Origin: an uncultured delta proteobacterium
GTDB taxonomy: Bacteria > Myxococcota_A > Polyangia > Polyangiales > Polyangiaceae
Direction of reading: 5' to 3'
DNA length: 7,536 bases
Assembly (NCBI GenBank): GCA_903893335.1
Contig: CAITLX010000837.1
Coordinates: forward strand, 1-7,536
Position numbers and translations under genes: made by a program. The notes under the pieces are model-generated. The model had not been told where the DNA came from. It did not search any database and saw only the letters and a program-made list of their open reading frames with translations. Shown in pieces: positions 1 through 4,906 of the stretch; positions within the stretch are counted from its first letter, which is position 1, and every line of letters starts with the position of its first letter.

Positions 1-893
1 CCCCAGCCGGGGCCGCGCAGCTGGTCGGTGGTGACCGCGCCCGCGTCGCGCCAGGGCTGTGCCGAGCGCAGGGCGACCTTCATGACGACGGGCACGCCGC
101 CGGGGCCGGGGCGCGAGGTGAGGCCGACGTCGAAGTAGTCCTGCGCCCACTGGTCGTCGACCGCGAAGCCGACGGGCGTGAGCGCGTCGGCGGCCTGCGC
201 GGCGGGCTTGAGCCCGCGCAGCAGCGGCGCCGAGTCGAAGCCGAAGTCGGTGTAGTAGACGGCCTCGGCGCGCGCGAGGTCGTGCTGGAACACGACCGGC
301 GCGACGCGCAGCCGCGCCACCTCGCGCGCGACCACCGCGCCCGCGTCGTCGCGCACCTCGAGCGTCGCCTCGACCGCGCCGCCGAAGCCCCCCTCGGCGG
401 TGCTCGACGCGAAGTCGACGGCCTCGAGCGCGAAGCGCGCCCCCGCGCGCAGCGCCGCGGCGTCGAGCGTCGCCCCCGAGGCGTCGTCGACCGCGTAGCC
501 CGCGGCCGACGCGGGGTCGCCCGTCACGCGAAAGAGGCGCACGTGGGGGGCCGCGACGCCGTCGACGGCGAGCGTGGCGGACGCGCCGTCGGGGGCGTCG
601 GGCCAGGCCGACACGGCGAGCGGCGCCAGGTCGTCGATGTCCGCGTCGCCGTCGACCACGTCGTCGGCTGCGTCGGAGTCGCCGCGCGACGCGTCGTCGT
701 CGACGTTGGCCAGGAGGATGGCGCCGCGCGTCGCGTCCCAGGTGACGAGGTCGGCGCCCGGGGGGTCGAGCGCGCCGTCGCGGTCGGCGTCGACCGAGAG
801 GTGCGCCGAGGGCGCACCCCCGCCGTCGGACGAGCCGCAGCCCGTCGCCAGAACCCACAGCGCCCCCGCCGTGAGAACGCCTGCGCGCCTCAC
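1..893 (-). CDS. Peptidylarginine deiminase (PAD) family lipoprotein, C-terminus missing at window edge
   Basis: The frame is open for 297 codons from GTG at 893 to the left edge. The first 19 residues form a lipoprotein-like signal: Arg-Arg, a hydrophobic stretch, then LATGC with Cys19 as the likely lipidated residue. The -3 residue is Ala, which is permissible but not ideal. The rest aligns with recalled human PAD4. VDADRDG (34-40), GAILLANVDDD (57-67) and an Asp-rich stretch to about residue 88 match the calcium-binding middle domain, where human PAD4 has GAILLVNCDRD. RVAP (196-199) and DDQWAQD (246-252) match the start of the catalytic domain. Trp249 and Asp252 correspond to human Trp347 and Asp350. 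The other catalytic residues (His471, Asp473 and Cys645 in PAD4) would lie beyond the edge. PADs convert peptidyl-arginine to citrulline, usually with calcium. The animal N-terminal domain is absent. The start overlaps the upstream stop as GTGA. Family assignment is strong; activity cannot be judged from this fragment. Confidence 0.88.
   Translation of the reverse strand, partial: MRRAGVLTAGALWVLATGCGSSDGGGAPSAHLSVDADRDGALDPPGADLVTWDATRGAILLANVDDDASRGDSDAADDVVDGDADIDDLAPLAVSAWPDAPDGASATLAVDGVAAPHVRLFRVTGDPASAAGYAVDDASGATLDAAALRAGARFALEAVDFASSTAEGGFGGAVEATLEVRDDAGAVVAREVARLRVAPVVFQHDLARAEAVYYTDFGFDSAPLLRGLKPAAQAADALTPVGFAVDDQWAQDYFDVGLTSRPGPGGVPVVMKVALRSAQPWRDAGAVTTDQLRGPGW
890..893 (-). promoter_or_regulatory. 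GTGA stop/start overlap (translational coupling)
   Basis: On the minus strand the four bases GTGA contain both the GTG start of the PAD-like lipoprotein and the TGA stop of the upstream hypothetical gene. Such four-base overlaps usually mark co-translated operon partners. Only a weak Shine-Dalgarno-like GAG lies 5 bases upstream of the GTG, so reinitiation by the terminating ribosome is a plausible way for it to be translated. Confidence 0.75.
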
Positions 894-1543
894 CGAAGCT
901 CTGCCACCACCGCCGCGATCACCTCGGGCAGGCGCGCGGGGCTCGCGCTGAGCGCGAGGTAGAGGTGGTCGCCGTCGACCTCGATGGCCCGCACGCCGAG
1001 CACCGGCGTCACGAACGCGAGCGCGCGGCGCAGGGCGCGGCTGCCCGCGAGGCTCGGCACCTTCATGAGGTCGAGCACGATGCGGTCGCCGTCGGCCTCG
1101 ACGAGCGCCGGGTGGGGCTTGGGCAGGAACTTCACGAGATCGCCGGGGCGCGAGAGGTCGAGCGCGCCGGACTTGATGAGCGCGCCGAGCGGGCTCGGGC
1201 CGTCGGTCATCACGTCGAGCTTGATCTCGAGCAGGCGGATGCCGACGCGAAGCTCGGTGTCGCTGATGCGCACCTCGTCGATCTTCACGATGGCGCTCGC
1301 GCGCAGCGGCGTCTTCATCGCGTCGATGGTGGCGGCCACGCGCAGCCCGGGCGGCACGGCGTCGAGCGCGAGGTCCCTCGGGGCGCGCGGGCCGGCGCCG
1401 GCGTTGGAGGCCAGCCAGCGCAGCCCGGCGAGGGGCACCCCGAAGCGCAGCCCGACGGCCTCGCGCGCGGCGCGCACGACCGTCCGAGGGTTGTTCTTCA
1501 CGTAGCGGGCGAACGCCGAGGCGGCCGACAGCGGATCGATCAT
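890..1543 (-). CDS. Conserved hypothetical protein, possible lipid-binding (TULIP/DUF2993-like) fold
   Basis: This 217-residue protein is not firmly recognised. It has no signal peptide and no membrane segment. The N-terminal third (about 5-46) looks helical and basic, with KNNPRTVVRAAREAVGLRFG. From about residue 66 it becomes a series of short beta-like stretches (GLRVAATIDAM, ASAIVKIDEVRI, TELRVGIRLLEIKLDVM), followed by LVKFLPKPHPALVE and a beta-like C-terminus around RAIEVDGDHLYLALS. That layout loosely recalls small lipid-binding TULIP or DUF2993 proteins, but this is only an impression. The ATG at 1543 has a modest purine-rich stretch (GAGAAG) just upstream. The stop overlaps the GTG of the PAD-like lipoprotein by four bases (GTGA), which points to translational coupling and a shared transcript. 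It diverges from argB with 36 bp between the start codons. Codon use matches the neighbours, and the gene is convincing even though its function is unknown. Confidence 0.82.
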   Translation of the reverse strand: MIDPLSAASAFARYVKNNPRTVVRAAREAVGLRFGVPLAGLRWLASNAGAGPRAPRDLALDAVPPGLRVAATIDAMKTPLRASAIVKIDEVRISDTELRVGIRLLEIKLDVMTDGPSPLGALIKSGALDLSRPGDLVKFLPKPHPALVEADGDRIVLDLMKVPSLAGSRALRRALAFVTPVLGVRAIEVDGDHLYLALSASPARLPEVIAAVVAELR

Positions 1544-1579
1544 GACTTCTCAGCCTATCAGAGACTACAAAGACCGCCC

Positions 1580-2482
1580 ATGCAGAGCGTCATCGAGAAG
1601 GCCTCCGTGCTCCACGAGGCCCTGCCGTACATCCGGCGGTTTCACGGCCGCACCTTCGTCATCAAGTACGGCGGGCACGCCATGACCGACGCCTCGCTCA
1701 AGGCGAGCTTCGCGCGCGACGTGTGCCTGCTGCGCTACGTCGGCATCCAGGTCGTCGTCGTGCACGGCGGCGGCCCGCAGATCGACGCCGCGCTCGGCAA
1801 GATGGGCGTCGCCTCCGAGTTCGTCGCGGGGCTGCGCATCACCGACGAGGCGACGATGGACGTCGTCGAGATGGTGCTCGGCGGCCAGATCAACCAGGAC
1901 ATCGTCGGCCTCATCTGCCAGTTCGGCGGTCGCGCGGTCGGGCTCTCGGGCAAGGACGACGCGTTCCTGCGCGCCTCGAAGCTCACCGAGGTGCGCGCGC
2001 GCGAGAAGGACGGCGCCGAGCGCGTCGTCGACCCGGGGCGCGTCGGCGAGATCGCCCACGTCAACCCCGAGATCGTCGATCACCTCATGCGCGCGGGGTT
2101 CGTGCCCGTCGTCGCGCCGGTCGGCGTCGACGAGGACGGCCGCGCGCTCAACGTCAACGCCGACACCGTGGCGGGCAAGGTCGCCGAGGCGCTCAAGGCC
2201 GAGAAGCTCCTGCTGCTCACCGACGTCGACGGCGTGCGAGACGCCGAGGGCAAGCTCGTGCGCTCGCTCACCGCCGTCGAGGCCGAGGCCATGATCGCCG
2301 CCGGCACCATCTCCGGCGGCATGATCCCGAAGGTGCGCTGCGGCCTCGACGCGCTCGCGGGGGGCGTGAAGAAGGTCCACATGATCGACGGCCGCCTGCT
2401 GCACGCGATCCTGCTCGAGATCTTCACCGACGACGGCATCGGCACCGAGATCGCCCGCGCGCGCGACGAGACCTCGCGCTGA
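1580..2482 (+). CDS. argB: Acetylglutamate kinase (N-acetyl-L-glutamate 5-kinase)
   Basis: This cytosolic enzyme phosphorylates N-acetylglutamate with ATP, the second step of arginine biosynthesis by the acetylated pathway. The 300-residue protein is full length for the family. Amino acid kinase motifs are in order: KYGG (29-32), HGGGP (62-66), LRITD (85-89), NVNADTVAGK (191-200), LLTDVDGV (212-219) and SGGMIPKV (245-252) with the conserved Lys251. The N-terminal helix ending in LPYIRRF and the C-terminal HAILLEIFTDDGIGTEI (276 onward) are hallmarks of the hexameric, arginine-inhibited type; the short E. coli enzyme lacks that helix. Feedback inhibition by arginine is therefore expected, though inferred. 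The ATG at 1580 was chosen because homologues begin with this helix; the frame is open further upstream but reads as the antisense of the neighbouring gene. No strong ribosome binding site precedes it. No other arginine-biosynthesis gene is in the window. Confidence 0.97.
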   Translation: MQSVIEKASVLHEALPYIRRFHGRTFVIKYGGHAMTDASLKASFARDVCLLRYVGIQVVVVHGGGPQIDAALGKMGVASEFVAGLRITDEATMDVVEMVLGGQINQDIVGLICQFGGRAVGLSGKDDAFLRASKLTEVRAREKDGAERVVDPGRVGEIAHVNPEIVDHLMRAGFVPVVAPVGVDEDGRALNVNADTVAGKVAEALKAEKLLLLTDVDGVRDAEGKLVRSLTAVEAEAMIAAGTISGGMIPKVRCGLDALAGGVKKVHMIDGRLLHAILLEIFTDDGIGTEIARARDETSR

Positions 2483-2527
2483 GCGTCGCGCCGCGGCCGG
2501 TTCAGCGATCTGGGCCCGCTCAGCGCG
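2475..2527. terminator. 11-bp inverted repeat across the argB/rpiB-like convergent junction
   Basis: A perfect 11-bp inverted repeat, CGCGCTGAGCG (2475-2485) and CGCTCAGCGCG (2517-2527), encloses a 31-base spacer. Each arm contains the stop codon of one of the two convergent genes. The stem is strong and could act as a two-way terminator or a 3'-end stabiliser. No T-tract follows on either strand and the loop is long, so it is not a classical intrinsic terminator. An alternative short stem, CGCTGA with TCAGCG (2502-2507), is also possible. Confidence 0.45.
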
Positions 2528-2954
2528 CCTCGGCGCGCCCGATGGCCTCGAGGCTCGCCGCCTCGGTGCCGTCGTAGCGCGCCTCGAGCCACGCGCGCAC
2601 GATCTCGCGCGCGACCGAGGGCGCGGTGAGCCGCAGGCTGAGCGCGAGCACGTTGGCGTCGTTCCACCGCCGCGCGCCGCGGGCCGTCTCGGCGTCGACG
2701 CAGAGCGCGGCGCGCACGCCGGCGACCTTGTTGGCGGCGATGGTGACGCCCGTGCCGGTGTGGCAGCAGACCACGCCCTGATCGGCCCGGCCGTCGGCGA
2801 CGCGCGCGGCGACCGCGAGGGCCACCTCGCCCCACGGCGCGGGCGCGGCCTCGGTGGCCCCGACGCGCTCGACCTCGTGGCCGTGCGCCGCGAGCTCGCC
2901 CTCGATGACCGCCAGCAGCGGGTCGTGCTCGTCGGCGCCGAGTGCGAATCGCAT
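2520..2954 (-). CDS. RpiB/LacA/LacB-family sugar-phosphate isomerase
   Basis: The 144-residue product resembles ribose-5-phosphate isomerase B and the LacAB galactose-6-phosphate isomerases, small cytosolic enzymes that interconvert aldose and ketose phosphates. The N-terminal strand MRFALGADEH opens the Rossmann-like fold. Cys64 aligns with the catalytic Cys of E. coli RpiB, in CHTGTG instead of CGTGIG, and is followed by AANKVAGVRAALC (73-85). The usual ring-opening His of the QHNDSNVL motif is Trp97 here (RRWNDANVL), and the usual DHAG is DEHD. This fits a divergent subfamily of unknown substrate, so no rpiB symbol is given. The ATG at 2954 is preferred because family members begin there; an in-frame GTG at 2966 would add four residues. 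Neither has a clear ribosome binding site. It is the last gene downstream of the cupredoxin and transporter genes and converges on argB. Confidence 0.9.
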   Translation of the reverse strand: MRFALGADEHDPLLAVIEGELAAHGHEVERVGATEAAPAPWGEVALAVAARVADGRADQGVVCCHTGTGVTIAANKVAGVRAALCVDAETARGARRWNDANVLALSLRLTAPSVAREIVRAWLEARYDGTEAASLEAIGRAEAR

Positions 2955-2961
2955 GACGTTT

Positions 2962-3026
2962 GTCACTCGCCGATGAAGGCTGCGGCCCCGGTCACTCCGA
3001 CGCGCGGCGCGAGGCGCCCGTCACTC
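2962..3026. repeat. Three GTCACTC heptamers at exact 29-bp spacing
   Basis: GTCACTC occurs at 2962-2968, 2991-2997 and 3020-3026, starting exactly 29 bp apart each time (GAGTGAC on the coding strand). The array fills the gap between the cupredoxin-like gene and the isomerase gene. The last copy includes the cupredoxin stop codon; the first includes the alternative GTG start of the isomerase. It could be a regulatory repeat, an RNA element or chance; nothing shown here decides. Confidence 0.4.
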
Positions 3027-3395
3027 GACGACGATCTTGCTCTTGAACATGCCCATGCCGCACTGGAACGTGAGCGTGCGGGCCTGATCGACGGGGATGG
3101 AGACGGCGACGGGCGTGTTGAGCGGCAGCGGCTTCTCGATCTTGAGGTCGGGGAAGACGACGGCCGTCGCGCACGTCTCGTCCGAGGTGCGCGTGAAGGT
3201 CAGCGTCGCGGGCGTGGCGCCCTTCGGCAGCTTGATCGAGCTCGGGTGAAACCCGGTGCCGTCGACGACGACCTGGCCCGGCTTGGGCGCCGCCTGGGCG
3301 GGCGCCGCGGCAGACGCGCTCGACGGCGAGGCCTCGTTCTTCGAGCAGGCGAGGGCGAGCGGCAGGGCGAAGGCGGCGACGAGCAGCAGGCGCAT
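3021..3395 (-). CDS. Cupredoxin-like lipoprotein, possible copper binding
   Basis: The 124-residue product starts with a lipoprotein signal, MRLLLVAAFALPLALAC, with Cys17 as the likely lipidated residue. Ser18 follows, which would favour the outer membrane if E. coli-type sorting applies. An Ala/Ser/Pro-rich linker (about 21-40) leads to a single small beta-sandwich domain (about 41-124). The domain resembles the cupredoxin-like family (PF13473): VVVDGTGFHPSSIKLPKG, then TRTSDETCATAVVFPDL, then LTFQCGMGMFKSKIVV. Candidate metal ligands are Cys75, Cys112, Met114 and Met116. The classical blue-copper Cys-x-x-His-x-x-Met loop is absent, because no His follows Cys112, so an electron-transfer blue-copper role is unlikely. 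Copper storage, delivery or resistance at the cell envelope is possible but inferred. The gene sits between the transporter (32 bp upstream) and the isomerase on the same strand. The ATG at 3395 is fixed by the signal peptide. Confidence 0.88.
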   Translation of the reverse strand: MRLLLVAAFALPLALACSKNEASPSSASAAAPAQAAPKPGQVVVDGTGFHPSSIKLPKGATPATLTFTRTSDETCATAVVFPDLKIEKPLPLNTPVAVSIPVDQARTLTFQCGMGMFKSKIVVE

Positions 3396-3427
3396 GGGGT
3401 GTCCGTGGGAAGGGGGTGGCTTCGGGG

Positions 3428-4768
3428 CTAGCCGTGCCCGGCGGCGCGGGGGGTGGGGCGAGCGTTCCAGAGCGGCGCCATGAGCAACGCGCCGAGCAGC
3501 GCGAAACCTACCATGCTCGGCCCCCAGGCGCCCCAGCCGTGGTGGTCGATGAGCCAGCCCATGCCGACGCCGACGACCGAGCCGCCGAGGTACTGCATGC
3601 CGTCGAAGATGCCCGCCGCGGTGCCCGCCGCGCGCTTGCCCCCGAAGTCCATCGACGCGGTGCCCGAGAGCATCGAGTGCACGACGCTGATGGCGAACGA
3701 GTTGACGACGAAGGCGCCGATCAGCAGATCGCGCGACGGCGCGCGCCACACGACGATGAGGCAGATGGCCTGCGTGACGTAGCCGAGCAGCGCGACCGGC
3801 GGCCTGCGGCCGCGAAAGAGCCAGTCGCTCATGGTGCCGGCGGCGAACGCCCCCGCGATGCCGGCCAGGACGACGGCCATGGCGCCCTTCTGGAAGACGG
3901 GCGAGTCGAGCCGCAGGTGCTGCGCCTCGTTCATGTAGCGCGGGAACCACTGCTCGAAGCCGTGGCGCACGAGCCCCGTGCAGAACTCGGCGGCGGCGAT
4001 GGTGAGGGTCACGCGGTTGCCGAGGATCTTCGCCAGCACGTAGCGGACGGTGACCGGCTCGGTGTCGCCGCTCGACGCGTCGGCCACGTCGAGCGGGTCG
4101 AGGCCCGCGTGCTCGGGGCCGTCGCGCACGACGAAGAAGGTGAGCACCGACATGAGCGCGACGAGCATCGACGGCACGAAGAAGACCCACGTCCAGGGCA
4201 GCGTCGCGACGAGGATGCCGCCGACCCAGAAGATGAGCGCGCGGCCGCTCTGGATCATCGAGCCGAAGATGGCGGAGAAGACGCCGCGCTCGCGCACGTG
4301 GAACCACGCGGCGTTGACCTTGATGAGCGAGAGCGCGCCGAACGACTGGAAGTAGGCGTTGAGCCCCCAGACGGTGGCGAAGTAGGTGAGCAGCAAGGTG
4401 CCGCGCCCGAGGAACCCGAGGTAGCCGCCGAGGCCGAAGAGCGCGTTGAACACGACCGTGCCGCCGGCGCCGATGAGCATCGCGCGCCGGCCGCCGATCT
4501 TGTCGGCGATGGGGCCGTTGAACATGGCCGAGAAGCCGTAGATCGTCAGCGCCGTGGTGATGATCGCGCCGATCTGCGTCTTGTCCCACCCGTAGGCGTC
4601 GCTCAGCGCCTTGTTGGCGAAGCTCAGGTTGTAGCGGCCCATGTACATGGTCGCGTACGTCACGCCGAGCACGAGCCAGTTGGCCGCGCGGCGCCTGCGG
4701 AACGCGCGCGAGTGCACGGGGGCCGCGCCGCGGGGGTCGGCGCGAGGGTCGACGGCGGGGGCGTTCAT
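3428..4768 (-). CDS. MFS transporter of the organophosphate:phosphate antiporter (OPA) family
   Basis: This 446-residue inner-membrane protein has the length and hydrophobicity pattern of a 12-helix major facilitator. OPA features include MGRYNLSFANK (43-53), GWDKTQIG (60-67), the loop 2-3 signature IADKIGGRRAM (87-97), and GTAAGIFDGMQYLGG (382-396) near the C-terminus. Arg45 and Arg268 (in LVRHGFEQWFPRYM) align with the two phosphate-binding arginines of E. coli GlpT, Arg45 and Arg269. The GlpT substrate-site His165 seems absent. Import of a phosphorylated metabolite in exchange for phosphate is likely; the substrate is unknown. The OPA family also contains the receptor UhpC, so a sensing role is possible. 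The ATG at 4768 was chosen over an in-frame TTG at 4792, whose extra residues lie in a GC hairpin. The stop is TAG. The gene heads a same-strand series with the cupredoxin and isomerase genes and diverges from the histidine kinase. Confidence 0.92.
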   Translation of the reverse strand: MNAPAVDPRADPRGAAPVHSRAFRRRRAANWLVLGVTYATMYMGRYNLSFANKALSDAYGWDKTQIGAIITTALTIYGFSAMFNGPIADKIGGRRAMLIGAGGTVVFNALFGLGGYLGFLGRGTLLLTYFATVWGLNAYFQSFGALSLIKVNAAWFHVRERGVFSAIFGSMIQSGRALIFWVGGILVATLPWTWVFFVPSMLVALMSVLTFFVVRDGPEHAGLDPLDVADASSGDTEPVTVRYVLAKILGNRVTLTIAAAEFCTGLVRHGFEQWFPRYMNEAQHLRLDSPVFQKGAMAVVLAGIAGAFAAGTMSDWLFRGRRPPVALLGYVTQAICLIVVWRAPSRDLLIGAFVVNSFAISVVHSMLSGTASMDFGGKRAAGTAAGIFDGMQYLGGSVVGVGMGWLIDHHGWGAWGPSMVGFALLGALLMAPLWNARPTPRAAGHG

Positions 4769-4784
4769 CGGGGCTCGGGCCCCG
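4769..4784 (-). promoter_or_regulatory. GC hairpin abutting the transporter start codon
   Basis: Read on the minus strand, CGGGGC-CCGA-GCCCCG is a perfect 6-bp stem with a 4-base loop ending directly at the ATG at 4768. In the transcript it would cover the ribosome binding region and might limit translation. GC-rich genomes form such stems by chance, and the bases would be coding if translation began at the TTG at 4792. Confidence 0.35.
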
Positions 4785-4813
4785 TAGCGCAAAGGCCGCC
4801 GCGCGGGAACCGC

Positions 4814-4841
4814 GGGGGGAGGGGAGCAGGGCGAGGCGGGG
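4814..4841 (+). other. Putative G-quadruplex motif in the transporter/kinase intergenic region
   Basis: Four G-tracts, at 4814-4819, 4821-4824, 4829-4831 and 4838-4841, are separated by loops of 1, 4 and 6 bases, which meets the usual G3+N1-7 pattern. An 8-base C-run at 4849-4856 could instead pair with the first G-tract. The motif lies in the 138-bp divergent region and is on the non-template strand for the kinase. Formation is unproven, and such motifs arise by chance at this GC content. Confidence 0.4.
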
Positions 4842-4906
4842 CGCGCTGCCCCCCCCGAGCCATTCGTCGCGCGACCGACGCGGGCGCGTGCTAACCAACG
4901 CGGCTC

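Noticed and set aside
282..962. Plus-strand frame of 226 codons opposite the PAD-like gene
   Set aside because: The Arg/Val/Gly-rich product has no recognisable motif, and the minus-strand frame matches the PAD family residue by residue.
965..1579. In-frame upstream extension of argB
   Set aside because: The frame is open, but the added sequence is the antisense of the minus-strand hypothetical gene, and ArgB homologues begin at the ATG at 1580.
1533..1579. Possible sigma-70 -10 boxes such as TATCAG (1556-1561) in the argB/PAD-operon gap
   Set aside because: Only 4 of 6 bases match and no acceptable -35 box lies at 15-18 bp on either strand.
2486..2516. Small RNA gene between argB and the isomerase gene
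   Set aside because: The spacer is too short and has no promoter or T-tract; only the inverted repeat is supported.
3416..4894. Long open plus-strand frame of 492 codons opposite the transporter
   Set aside because: Its translation is low-complexity Arg/Ala/Glu/His-rich, typical of the antisense of a GC-rich gene, while the minus strand encodes a clear 12-helix OPA transporter.
3396..4898. Upstream extension of the cupredoxin-like frame through the transporter region
   Set aside because: This part is Arg-rich, out-of-frame reading of the transporter gene; the lipoprotein signal peptide fixes the real start at 3395.
4769..4906. Sigma-54 or sigma-70 promoter in the transporter/kinase gap
   Set aside because: No TGGC-N8-TTGC-like or TTGACA/TATAAT-like pair could be found on either strand by eye.
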